NCBI GenBank assembly: GCA_963848375.1
Contig: CAWKDK010000016.1
Coordinates: forward strand, 124,001-188,000
DNA from: JAJPJE01 sp963848375
GTDB taxonomy: Bacteria > Acidobacteriota > Terriglobia > Terriglobales > Acidobacteriaceae
Direction of reading: 5' to 3'
Length of the DNA stretch: 64,000 bases
Positions 8,341-16,521 of this stretch are shown one piece after another. A program made the position numbers and the translations under genes. The notes under the pieces were generated by a model that did not search any database, had not been told where the DNA came from, and worked only from the letters and a program-made list of their open reading frames with translations. The stretch's first letter is position 1. The number at the start of each line of letters is the position of its first letter.

Positions 8341-8534
8341 AACCCATCTGGTATTACGGCAGCTGAGGTCGGCTGCCCCACGTGAGTCTGCATGAGTTTC
8401 CCATCTTGTAATTACGGCAGCCGCGATTTTTCAGGGTTCTTCACTGCATATTCACAAATTGGGGCTATGCTAGAGGCACTTCATGCTGTACGCCAGGATT
8501 TTTGCAGGGGCTGTGCGGGCGGGAAGGAGCCGCG

Positions 8535-9260
8535 ATGAGCACTGCGATATTGAAAACCCAGCCAGACTTCGGATGCGAACAAATCATGCACCAGACGCTC
8601 CATGCGGTGGACGTAGCGCAGGCGGCTGCTGCGGCCATTGCTGAGGGAATTGCCACTGCGTCTACTTCGCATCTGCGCGTGATGCGCGACTACGAAGAAG
8701 AACTCGACAATCTCGATCGCGAGATTAACCAGTCGGTCACGAGCGCGATTTCAAAGGTTTCGGAGGTGCAGGCGCGCGAGCTGTTGGCTTGTCTGAAATT
8801 TATCCTGGAGCTGGAAAGAATCGGCGACCTGCTATTGAACTTTGTGAATCGTGCAGGCGCGGTACTGAAGCGCATAGAGCAGCAGGATGTGAAAGATTTG
8901 ACGCTGATGGCGTCAATCGTTGAGCGGATGCTGGCCGACGCGCACCAGGCGTTTGCGAATCGCGATCTGAAGGCTTGCCTCAAGGTGATGCGAGCAGATT
9001 CTGAGCTGGACCGCATGCGCAACATGATTTTTCTCCGGCACGTGGAGAATCCCGATAATCAACCGCGGCAGGAAAGCTTCCACATCGTAATCATGACGCA
9101 GACGATGGAGCGCGCGGGAGATCATGTAAAGAATCTGGCTGAGGAAGTTTGCCACCTGGTGAGCGGCCAGAGTATTCGGCACTTAATTCGCGCCAGCGAC
9201 AAGCCATTCGAAGAGATGTTCCTGGACTGGATGCGTCGACAGGAAGCAGCGAGGCACTGA
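8535..9260 (+). CDS. PhoU-family phosphate regulatory protein (first copy)
   Basis: 241 aa, made of two PhoU three-helix repeats. Each carries the family metal-binding E..GD signature: LELERIGDLLLN in the first half and QTMERAGDHVKNLAEE in the second. The ATG at 8535 follows a strong GGAAGGAG; a TTG/ATG further upstream is less likely. It lies between phoR and pstS, while a second PhoU sits at the end of the pst operon. PhoU proteins link the Pst transporter to PhoR and keep the Pho response off when phosphate is plentiful. This copy is more divergent than the one at 13199, so it may have a specialised role, perhaps with PhoR, or in a Pit-type context. Confidence 0.85.
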   Translation: MSTAILKTQPDFGCEQIMHQTLHAVDVAQAAAAAIAEGIATASTSHLRVMRDYEEELDNLDREINQSVTSAISKVSEVQARELLACLKFILELERIGDLLLNFVNRAGAVLKRIEQQDVKDLTLMASIVERMLADAHQAFANRDLKACLKVMRADSELDRMRNMIFLRHVENPDNQPRQESFHIVIMTQTMERAGDHVKNLAEEVCHLVSGQSIRHLIRASDKPFEEMFLDWMRRQEAARH

Positions 9261-9331
9261 AGAAAGTAGCCAGCATTCAGTAGTCAGCCAAAGCAAGGGC
9301 TGACAAATCCATTCATCCAATATTCAAGCCG

Positions 9332-9360
9332 CTGTAACCCCCTGTTAACAAAATACGACT
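9332..9360 (+). promoter_or_regulatory. Candidate Pho box and promoter of pstS
   Basis: CTGTAACCCCCTGTTAAC at 9332-9349 holds two CTGT(T)AAC half-sites spaced 10 bp apart, close to the 11-bp direct repeat bound by PhoB. ATACGACT just downstream could be a -10 element, placed where Pho promoters lack a -35. The ribosome-binding AGGAGG of pstS follows at 9382. A weaker CTGT pair, spaced 12 bp, lies at 10467-10482 before pstC. Confidence 0.4.
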
Positions 9361-9391
9361 AGAAATCAATTTCACACACTTAGGAGGGATG

Positions 9392-10402
9392 ATGCTGAGA
9401 CGCGTCACTTTCGTGCTGTTTGGTCTTTCTTTACTGGCTGGGGCGGCGGCAGCGCAGACGACGTTGAATGGTGCTGGGGCTACGTTTCCCAATCCGATTT
9501 ATCAGAAGTGGTTTAGCGAATATCACAATGCACACCCGGATTTGCAGATCAATTACCAATCCATCGGTAGCGGCGGCGGCATTCGCCAGCTAACTGCGGG
9601 CACGGTTGATTTCGGTGCGAGCGACGGTCCGATGACGGATCAGCAGCTTACAGATGCAAAGCAGAAGATCTACCACCTGCCGACGGTACTTGGCGCAGTG
9701 GTTCCCGCGTATAACGTGCCTGGCGTGAGCGGCGAGGTTAAGTTCTCCGGCCCGGTGCTCGCGGATATCTTCATGGGAAAGATTACGAACTGGAACGACA
9801 AAGCGATTGCGAAGCTGAATCCGGGAGTAAGTTTTCCGGACCGGGCGATCGTAATCGTTCACCGTTCGGACGGCAGCGGCACCAGCTACATCTTTACCGA
9901 CTTTCTGTCGAAGGTGAGTCCCGAGTGGGCGAGCGGCCCCGGGAAGGGGACTTCGGTGAAATGGCCGGTTGGACTGGGCGCGAAGGGCAATGAAGGCGTG
10001 GCCGGCGTGATCCGGCAGATGCAAGGCGCGCTCGGGTACGTGGAGCTGATTTACGCACTCCAGAACAACATCGCTTTCGGAAGCGTACAGAATGCTTCCG
10101 GCAACTTCGTGAAGGCGAGCCTGGCGTCGACCACCGCGGCGGCCGCGTCGATGAAGACTATGCCTCCAGATTTCCGCGTCTCGATTACGAATGCACCCGG
10201 GAAGGATGCGTATCCGATTGCGAGCTTCACCTGGTTGCTGGTACCGGCCCAATGGAAGGACGGAGGCAAGTCCAAGATGTTTACGGACTTCCTGACGTGG
10301 ATGCTGGACAACGGGCAGGGCATGGTGGAGCAGTTGAATTACGCTCCGCTGCCGAAGGAAGTTGCGGAGAAAGAGCGCGCAGTAATCAAGCAGATACGGT
10401 AG
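9392..10402 (+). CDS. pstS: Phosphate ABC transporter substrate-binding protein PstS
   Basis: About 336 aa. A cleavable signal peptide (LSLLAGAAAAQ) is followed by the PstS signature NGAGATFPNPIYQKWF and phosphate-contacting motifs GSGGGIRQLTAGTVDFGASD and HRSDGSGTSYIF. It binds inorganic phosphate in the periplasm and delivers it to PstCA. Two adjacent ATGs follow AGGAGG; the second (9392) has the better spacing, and the first (9389) would add one Met. A candidate Pho box lies 40-60 bp upstream. A hairpin after the stop separates it from pstCAB, as expected for a binding protein made in excess over its membrane partners. Confidence 0.96.
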   Translation: MLRRVTFVLFGLSLLAGAAAAQTTLNGAGATFPNPIYQKWFSEYHNAHPDLQINYQSIGSGGGIRQLTAGTVDFGASDGPMTDQQLTDAKQKIYHLPTVLGAVVPAYNVPGVSGEVKFSGPVLADIFMGKITNWNDKAIAKLNPGVSFPDRAIVIVHRSDGSGTSYIFTDFLSKVSPEWASGPGKGTSVKWPVGLGAKGNEGVAGVIRQMQGALGYVELIYALQNNIAFGSVQNASGNFVKASLASTTAAAASMKTMPPDFRVSITNAPGKDAYPIASFTWLLVPAQWKDGGKSKMFTDFLTWMLDNGQGMVEQLNYAPLPKEVAEKERAVIKQIR

Positions 10403-10415
10403 TTCACTGGGTCTG

Positions 10416-10452
10416 AACGGCGGTCGCGATGGATGTCGGGCCGCCGTTTCTC
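10416..10452 (+). terminator. Hairpin between pstS and pstC (attenuating terminator)
   Basis: AACGGCGG at 10416-10423 pairs with CCGCCGTT at 10441-10448, followed by TCTCTTC. The U-tract is weak, so it probably stops only part of transcription and protects the pstS 3' end. Confidence 0.5.
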
Positions 10453-10522
10453 TTCAGCCAAGGCGCCTGTTCATCATTCTGTAACAGTCCACTGATAGTT
10501 TCGAGAGTAGAGGTGACATCCG

Positions 10523-11560
10523 GTGGTGGCACCCCAGAATGTGTTTTCCAACCCTGATCCTGTGCCCAATGGAAACCAAGCCGAAGGCGTAATTCACGCG
10601 GTGATCGAAAAGCCGATCGCCACCAGACCCTCTTTCACGGACCGGTTCGCGGATCGGGGATTCAAGTGGGTGATTACCCTATGCGCGCTATCGGTGCTGG
10701 CGATCGTGGCGCTGTTCGTCTACGAATTGATCATCAATTCGCAGTTGTCGCTGAAGCAGTTTGGCTGGCACTTTTTCTTTGGATCGGATTGGGATCCGGT
10801 TTCAGGTGAGTTCGGCGCACTACCGTTTATTTTCGGCACGCTGGTTTCTTCATTCCTGGCTTTGTTGTTAGCGGTGCCGCTTTCGATTGGCGCGGCCATC
10901 TTCATTACGGAAATGGCGCCGCGCTGGATAAAAACGCCAATCTCATTCCTGATGGAATTGCTGGCGGCGATTCCAAGTGTGATTTACGGATTGTGGGCAA
11001 TATTTATTCTTGCGCCGATTTTGCGTGAGTATGTTGAGCCGGTTCTGGCGAAGTACCTGGGGTGGACGGGACTGTTCGGCGGTCCGGCCTATGGGATCGG
11101 CATGCTCGCGGCGGGCATGATCCTGGCGATTATGATCGTGCCGATTGTGGCGTCAATTACACGCGACGTGATGAGCGCGGTTCCGCAAGTGCAGCGTGAA
11201 GGCGTGCTGGCGCTAGGCGCGACGCGCTGGGAGATGATCCGCCTGGGAGTGCTGCGCAACGCACGCACCGGAATCATTGGTGGGGTGATTCTGGGCCTGG
11301 GCCGGGCGCTCGGCGAGACCATGGCGGTGACGATGGTGATCGGCAACCGTCCAGAGATCGCGAAGTCGCTGTTTGCGCCGGGATACACCATGGCGAGCGT
11401 GATCGCCAACGAGTTCAGCGAAGCCAGTGACAATCTGTACCTGAGCGCCATCATTGAGATCGGATTAGCGCTATTCATCGTGACATTGATTGTGAACGCA
11501 CTAGCGCAAGCACTGGTGTGGATGACGACCCGGGGAATGCCAGCGAGGGCCAATGGCTAG
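10523..11560 (+). CDS. pstC: Phosphate ABC transporter permease PstC
   Basis: 345 aa. After a polar N-terminal stretch of ~50 residues there are about six transmembrane helices. The binding-protein-dependent permease (EAA) loop is visible as EGVLALGATRWEMIRLGVLRNA, ending in GGVILGLGRALGETMAVTMVIGN, which is typical of PstC. The start is one of two GTG codons at 10523/10526 behind AGAGGTGA. It forms the inner-membrane channel with PstA. Its stop overlaps the pstA ATG by 8 bp, showing tight coupling. Confidence 0.95.
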   Translation: MVAPQNVFSNPDPVPNGNQAEGVIHAVIEKPIATRPSFTDRFADRGFKWVITLCALSVLAIVALFVYELIINSQLSLKQFGWHFFFGSDWDPVSGEFGALPFIFGTLVSSFLALLLAVPLSIGAAIFITEMAPRWIKTPISFLMELLAAIPSVIYGLWAIFILAPILREYVEPVLAKYLGWTGLFGGPAYGIGMLAAGMILAIMIVPIVASITRDVMSAVPQVQREGVLALGATRWEMIRLGVLRNARTGIIGGVILGLGRALGETMAVTMVIGNRPEIAKSLFAPGYTMASVIANEFSEASDNLYLSAIIEIGLALFIVTLIVNALAQALVWMTTRGMPARANG

Positions 11561-12434
11561 CAATGTTGTAGCACCTCGAATACTGGAGCCGATCAGTTGG
11601 ACGCGTAAACTGTCCAACAACCTGCTGACGCTGTTTGCAGTTGGGTCGTCGATCCTGGTGATCGTTCCGTTGTTCGCCATTTTTGCGTACCTGGTGATGA
11701 AAGGCGTCGGTTCGATCAACTGGGCTTTCCTGACGCAGGCTCCGAAGCCGGTTGGAGAGCCGGGCGGCGGAATGGGAAATGCGATTGTCGGGTCGGGTCT
11801 TATTCTGGCCCTGGCATCGTTGATTGGCATCCCGCTGGGCATTGGCGCTGGAATCTATTTGTCTGAATACGGCCACAATTGGCTGGGGAATGCGGTCCGC
11901 TTTACCGCTGACGTGTTGAATGGAATTCCTTCCATCGTGGTTGGCATTTCGGTGTACGGGCTGGTGGTAATCACGCAGAAGCATTTTTCGGCAGTGGCCG
12001 GCGGTGTTGCACTGGGGATCATGATGATTCCCACAGTCTCGCGCGCTACCGAGGAGATGCTGCTGCTGGTGCCACGGACGATACGCGAGGCGGCCTGGGG
12101 ACTGGGCGTTTCACAGTGGCGGGCAACGCTATCGGTGACACTAAAGACGGCTTCCGCCGGAGTGATTACGGGTGTGATGCTGGCGTTCGCGCGCGCTGCC
12201 GGTGAAACGGCGCCACTCTTGTTCACGGCATTTGGAAATCAGTTCTGGAGCTTCAATATCAATCAGCCGACGGCGGCGCTGCCCATTCAGATTTTCGCTT
12301 ACGCGATTTCGCCATTCGACGAGTGGCACAAGCAGGCGTGGGCGGGTGCGCTGGTCCTGATCCTGCTGATTGTAGCGGCGGTGACGGCGGTCCGAGTTGT
12401 GACCAGCCGCGGCATGATGAAGGGAGCATCATAG
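11553..12434 (+). CDS. pstA: Phosphate ABC transporter permease PstA
   Basis: 293 aa with about six transmembrane helices and the permease loop REAAWGLGVSQWRATLSVTL followed by GVMLAFARAAGETAPLLFTA, as in PstA. The ATG at 11553 lies inside the end of pstC. It pairs with PstC to make the phosphate channel. pstB starts 3 bp after its stop, so pstC, pstA, pstB and phoU2 read as one operon. Confidence 0.95.
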   Translation: MASNVVAPRILEPISWTRKLSNNLLTLFAVGSSILVIVPLFAIFAYLVMKGVGSINWAFLTQAPKPVGEPGGGMGNAIVGSGLILALASLIGIPLGIGAGIYLSEYGHNWLGNAVRFTADVLNGIPSIVVGISVYGLVVITQKHFSAVAGGVALGIMMIPTVSRATEEMLLLVPRTIREAAWGLGVSQWRATLSVTLKTASAGVITGVMLAFARAAGETAPLLFTAFGNQFWSFNINQPTAALPIQIFAYAISPFDEWHKQAWAGALVLILLIVAAVTAVRVVTSRGMMKGAS

Positions 12435-12437
12435 GCG

Positions 12438-13199
12438 ATGGGTGTCGGGATCGAAGTCCGAAACCTGAAAGCCTGGTACGGAAGCAGCGAAGCGCTGCAC
12501 AGCGTGAACATGTCGATCGCTGCGAACCAGGCGACAGCACTGATTGGGCCTTCGGGCTGCGGCAAGTCGACGTTCGTGCGCTGCCTGAATCGCATGCACG
12601 AGACGATTCCGGGAACGAAGGTAGATGGCACGGTCATGATTGGCCAAACTGACATCTATGCCAATGGGACCCCGGCGGTGGAAGTGCGGCGGCGAGTGGG
12701 GATGGTGTTTCAAAAACCGAATCCATTCCCGACGATGTCCATCTACGACAATGTTGCTGCTGGATTGAAGCTGAACGGATTCCGCAATCGTCACCGGCTG
12801 GATGAAATCGTGGAGAAGTCTCTGAAGCAGGCGGCGCTTTGGGAAGAAGTGAAGGACTCGCTGAAAAAGAAATCGGGTGCGAGCCTTTCGGGTGGTCAGC
12901 AACAGAGATTGTGCATTGCACGCGCGCTGGCGGTCGAGCCGGAGGTACTGTTGATGGACGAGCCGGCGTCGGCGCTGGACCCGATATCGACGGGCAAGAT
13001 CGAAGAATTGATAGACGAGCTCAAGGTGAATTACACCATCGTGATTGTGACGCACAACATGCAGCAGGCGGCGCGCGTAGCCGGATTCACGGGATTCTTC
13101 TTGCTGGGAACGATGGTGGAGTTCGATAAGACGGAAAAGATATTTACGAATCCGAGCGACAAGCGGACGGAAGATTACATAACGGGCAGGTTTGGATAA
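12438..13199 (+). CDS. pstB: Phosphate ABC transporter ATP-binding protein PstB
   Basis: 253 aa, the usual length. It shows Walker A GPSGCGKST, the Q-loop region in VFQKPNPFP, the ABC signature LSGGQQQR, Walker B VLLMDEPASALDP and the switch His in VTHNMQQA. It powers phosphate import through PstCA by hydrolysing ATP on the cytoplasmic side. The PstB-type MVFQKPNPFPMSIYDNV region separates it from other ABC ATPases. Its TAA shares a base with the ATG of the next gene (TAATG), so phoU2 is translationally coupled. Confidence 0.97.
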   Translation: MGVGIEVRNLKAWYGSSEALHSVNMSIAANQATALIGPSGCGKSTFVRCLNRMHETIPGTKVDGTVMIGQTDIYANGTPAVEVRRRVGMVFQKPNPFPTMSIYDNVAAGLKLNGFRNRHRLDEIVEKSLKQAALWEEVKDSLKKKSGASLSGGQQQRLCIARALAVEPEVLLMDEPASALDPISTGKIEELIDELKVNYTIVIVTHNMQQAARVAGFTGFFLLGTMVEFDKTEKIFTNPSDKRTEDYITGRFG

Positions 13200-13873
13200 T
13201 GCGCACTCGGTTTCATCAGTCACTCGACGATTTAAAAGAGAAGCTCCTGCGGATGGGCGGCTTGGCAGAACAAGCAGTCGATCGTGCCATTGAGGCGTAC
13301 CGGCTGCGGGATGCTGCGTTGTGCCAGCAGGTGCTTGACGGCGAGCGCGCCATCAACACCATGGAGCGCGAAATCGATGAACTGGCGCTCGATCTGCTGG
13401 CCATGCAACAGCCCATGGCGGTTGATCTCCGGTTCATCATAGCGATCGTGAAGATCAACGCCGACCTGGAGCGCGTAGGCGACCAGGCGGTGAACGTAGT
13501 GCAGCGTGTGATGGAACTGATCAAGCTGCAAGAGGCGGAGCTAAGCGCCGACATCCCGCACGTGGGAACAGTGGCCTCGAATATGGTGCGCACGGCGCTG
13601 GAATCATTTATCTACGCGCGCGCGGATGTGGCCGAGCAGGTGTTGAAAACCGACAGCCAGTTGGATCAGCTGAACGCCGAGGTGTACCACGCGATGCTGA
13701 AGACGATGCACGAGAATCCGTCATTGACCAGCCAGGCGCTGAATACGCTGTTGATCTCGCGAAACCTGGAGCGCGTGGGTGATCACGCCACGAACATTGC
13801 GGAAGATGTGATCTTCTGGGTACGCGGCGCGGATGTAAGGCACTTGTTTGGATCGCAGGCAGCCAACCGGTAG
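13199..13873 (+). CDS. phoU: Phosphate signalling protein PhoU (second copy)
   Basis: 224 aa, two PhoU repeats with well-kept metal-site motifs DLERVGDQAVN and NLERVGDHATNIAED. Its position right after pstB, sharing one base with it, is the standard place for phoU. It is expected to bridge PstB and PhoR and to prevent excess phosphate uptake. It is closer to the classical family than the copy at 8535. An intrinsic terminator ~75 bp downstream ends the operon. Confidence 0.95.
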   Translation: MRTRFHQSLDDLKEKLLRMGGLAEQAVDRAIEAYRLRDAALCQQVLDGERAINTMEREIDELALDLLAMQQPMAVDLRFIIAIVKINADLERVGDQAVNVVQRVMELIKLQEAELSADIPHVGTVASNMVRTALESFIYARADVAEQVLKTDSQLDQLNAEVYHAMLKTMHENPSLTSQALNTLLISRNLERVGDHATNIAEDVIFWVRGADVRHLFGSQAANR

Positions 13874-13943
13874 ATACGTTTCACGTTCTGCGTTTCACGT
13901 CGCGGGCGAGGGCGCCCGCGCCACATCATCCGAAGCTCATCGG

Positions 13944-13977
13944 TAGGGCACGGCGAAGGTCGTGCCTAGTTTTTTTG
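13944..13977 (+). terminator. Intrinsic terminator of the pst operon
   Basis: GGCACG at 13947-13952 pairs with CGTGCC at 13961-13966, then AGTTTTTTT. It lies 74 bp after phoU2. A GC palindrome (GCGGGCGAGGGCGCCCGC) at ~13902-13919 precedes it. Confidence 0.75.
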
Positions 13978-14081
13978 CCCACTCGAGGGGAGTGGGCTCT
14001 ACGTTTTTCATTTGGGAATCACTTTCGGACAGCTACCCTGGTTTTGCCTTCCAGCTTCATAGATCGTTTACAATCGCGTTA

Positions 14082-15038
14082 ATGGCCTCTACCGTTCAGG
14101 TCGCGCCGGAGCGCGTAATTCAGCTGGAATCCACTTTGAAGTCTGTGATTCGAGGTCAGGATCAGGTAGTCCGACTGGCCCTGGTTTGTCTGTTTGCGCG
14201 CGGTCACCTGCTGATTGAGGGCGTTCCCGGGGTCGGCAAGACTACCCTGGCTCATGCGCTTGCACGTGGATTGGATTGCGAGTTCCAGCGATTACAGTTC
14301 ACCAGCGATATGTTGCCGAGCGATGTGCTTGGCATTTCGATTTACTCGACTTCAGAACAAAAATTCGAGTTCAAACGCGGCCCGGTGTTCACAAACGTGT
14401 TGTTGGCGGATGAGATCAATCGCACGACGCCGAAAACGCAGTCGGCACTGCTCGAGGCGATGAATGAGGCGCAGGTAACGGTCGACAGCCACTCGTATAC
14501 ATTGCCGGAACCCTTCCTGGTGATCGCGACGCAGAATCCGGTGGAGCATCACGGAACCTATCCGCTGCCGGAGTCGCAGATGGACCGATTCCTCATGCGA
14601 TTGCCCATGACCTATCCTTCGGCGCAAAGCGAGAAAGAGATTCTGCGGGCGGAGGCGGGAGCAGCGAGGCTGGATGACATTCGTCCGGTGCTCGGCGGCG
14701 CGGACGTGGTGGCGATTCAGAATGACGTCAAGCGGGTGCGTGTGGACGATTCACTGATTGAGTATGCGCTGGCGATTGTGGGCAAGACGCGGGAATCGGC
14801 GTACCTGTCGCTGGGCGTTTCTCCGCGAGGAACACTGATGCTGTATCGGGCGGCGCAGGCGCTGGCGTATGTCGACGGGCGTGATTTCGCTACGCCGGAA
14901 GATTTCAAGACGCTCGCGATTCCGGTATTCGCGCATCGAGTGGTAGTAGGTGGAAGGTATTCATCGACGCTGAAGAAGTCGGAGCAGGCGGAGCAGATAC
15001 TCAGAGAGATTATCGAGACTGTGGCAGTGCCGGTATAG
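14082..15038 (+). CDS. MoxR-family AAA+ ATPase
   Basis: 318 aa. Walker A GVPGVGKTT, Walker B VLLADEINRTTPKTQSALLE with the MoxR-type ADEINR, sensor 1 ATQNPVEHHGTYPLPESQ and arginine finger region LPESQMDRFLMR are all present. The C-terminal lid (~residues 240-318) has the conserved SPRGTLMLYRAAQALA. MoxR proteins act as chaperone-like ATPases, often for VWA-containing or envelope partners. The ATG at 14082 gives the usual family length; a longer frame from 13962 runs through the pst terminator and is rejected. The usual DUF58 and VWA partner genes are not next to it. Confidence 0.93.
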   Translation: MASTVQVAPERVIQLESTLKSVIRGQDQVVRLALVCLFARGHLLIEGVPGVGKTTLAHALARGLDCEFQRLQFTSDMLPSDVLGISIYSTSEQKFEFKRGPVFTNVLLADEINRTTPKTQSALLEAMNEAQVTVDSHSYTLPEPFLVIATQNPVEHHGTYPLPESQMDRFLMRLPMTYPSAQSEKEILRAEAGAARLDDIRPVLGGADVVAIQNDVKRVRVDDSLIEYALAIVGKTRESAYLSLGVSPRGTLMLYRAAQALAYVDGRDFATPEDFKTLAIPVFAHRVVVGGRYSSTLKKSEQAEQILREIIETVAVPV

Positions 15039-15098
15039 GCCTACGCTACTTGGAATCAGTGTATGTCTGCGTTATGATCGCCCACACTTGGGGTGATT

Positions 15099-15845
15099 AT
15101 GGCGCTGGTCACTGAAATTGCTGCTGACGTATACCGCATATCGTGCTGGTTCCCTGAATTCAACCTGCAATTCAACCATTTCCTAGTGAAGGATGAGGAG
15201 CCCCTTCTGTTTCACACGGGGCTAAAGAGGTACTTTCCAGAAATTGTTGAAGCGGTGGGAAAGATTCTTCCTCCAGAACATTTGCGCTGGATCAGCTTCA
15301 GCCACTTTGAGTCGGATGAGTGCGGGTCGCTGAACGAGTGGCTGCAATTGGCGCCACGTGCGCAGGCCGTTTCGGGTTTCATCGGAGCGAATGTGAATCT
15401 TGCCGACTATGCGATTCGCGCTCCGCATTGCCTCATGCCGGGCGAGACTCTCGCGACAGGGAATCACCGGTACCGTTTTTGCCCCACACCACACCTGCCT
15501 CACGGGTGGGATGCAGGAGTGCTTTTTGAAGAGGAGCAACGCACACTCTTTGTTTCCGATCTGTTTCACCAGGATGGGGCAGTTGAGCCACTCACGGCAT
15601 CGGACATTCTGGGGCGGGTTCGAGCGACGCTGACGGCATATCAGCAGGGTCCCTTGGCCAACTATGTTCCATGGAATCACCGGAGCGAGGGGATTCTTCA
15701 CTCGCTTTCAGATCTTGCGCCAGCAACTCTGGCAGTGATGCATGGGTCAAGCTTCAATGGCAATTGCTCGGGCGCACTTCGCGATCTTGCTGTGGTTATG
15801 AAAGATGTCCTTGGAACTGAGTCTCCTCAGTCCGCCGTAGCGTAA
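15099..15845 (+). CDS. Metallo-beta-lactamase-fold protein of the flavodiiron ODP type
   Basis: 248 aa. The metal site is HxExD at residues 69-73 (SHFESDE), the signature of the oxygen-binding diiron domain of flavodiiron proteins, rather than the HxHxDH of hydrolytic lactamases. A downstream TPHLPHGWDAGVLFEEE and LFVSDLFHQDG supply further ligands. There is no flavodoxin domain, so if it reduces O2 or NO it must take electrons from another protein. The ATG at 15099 follows TTGGGG; an upstream GTG at 15093 is less likely. It stands alone between moxR and a DUF4149 gene. The fold is firm; the activity is inferred. Confidence 0.8.
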   Translation: MALVTEIAADVYRISCWFPEFNLQFNHFLVKDEEPLLFHTGLKRYFPEIVEAVGKILPPEHLRWISFSHFESDECGSLNEWLQLAPRAQAVSGFIGANVNLADYAIRAPHCLMPGETLATGNHRYRFCPTPHLPHGWDAGVLFEEEQRTLFVSDLFHQDGAVEPLTASDILGRVRATLTAYQQGPLANYVPWNHRSEGILHSLSDLAPATLAVMHGSSFNGNCSGALRDLAVVMKDVLGTESPQSAVA

Positions 15846-15880
15846 CGCTGACCTGAGCGCCCGTGAAATAATCAGGAACC

Positions 15881-16357
15881 ATGGCCTTCCTTCGTTTCTT
15901 CATGCTGCTGTCGCTTGTCGTGTGGCTGGGTGGGATCACGTTTTTCGCATTTGTGCTTGCTCCGACAGTGTTTGCCGTTTTGCCGACGCGTGAACTCGCG
16001 GGGACCGTGGTGAATCGCACGCTTCCGGTACTGCACTGGATGGGAGTGGTATCGGGGATCGTGTTCCTGGCGACGTCGATGACCTACGCGGCGATGACCA
16101 CTGGATCGGCGCAGGCGCTCGCGCCGCGACATATCTTAGTTCTGCTAATGCTGGTGCTCACGTTGGTCTCGATGTTTGCCGTTTCATCGCGCATGATGGC
16201 GTTGCGAGCCGAGATGGGCGTCATCGATACAGTTCCGCAAGATGATCCGAGGCGCGTGGAATTTAATCAGCTGCATCATTGGTCGACGCGAATTGAGGGA
16301 TCGGTCTATCTGATCGGGCTGGTGGTGCTGTATCTGACGGCGAAGGCAAGTGGTTAG
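15881..16357 (+). CDS. DUF4149 (TMEM205-like) membrane protein
   Basis: 158 aa with four predicted transmembrane helices. Family features visible are the N-terminal LVVWLGGITFFAFVLAPTVF, a central HILVLLMLVLTLVSMF and the C-terminal F-x-x-L-HHWSTRIEGSVYLIGLVVL with its His and Arg. It is an integral inner-membrane protein with no known reaction. It sits alone, 35 bp after the metallo-beta-lactamase-fold gene. The stop codon lies inside a GTGGTTAGTGGCTAGTG repeat. Confidence 0.75.
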   Translation: MAFLRFFMLLSLVVWLGGITFFAFVLAPTVFAVLPTRELAGTVVNRTLPVLHWMGVVSGIVFLATSMTYAAMTTGSAQALAPRHILVLLMLVLTLVSMFAVSSRMMALRAEMGVIDTVPQDDPRRVEFNQLHHWSTRIEGSVYLIGLVVLYLTAKASG

Positions 16358-16521
16358 TGGCTAGTGATTAGCGCCTAGGCCTCAGAAGCCACCAATTACT
16401 GACTACATTTGGCATCTCACTCTCCTTCTTTTATTCTGATACATGGAGAAGTTTGCCTGGAGCGCACCGGGACCGTCTGTGCGGTTCTGCTTTTGTGAGC
16501 GCTGAAGGCTGAAAGCAAATT

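Noticed and set aside
13962..14081. Longer start for the MoxR gene
   Set aside because: The added 40 residues would run through the pst-operon terminator and have no family counterpart.
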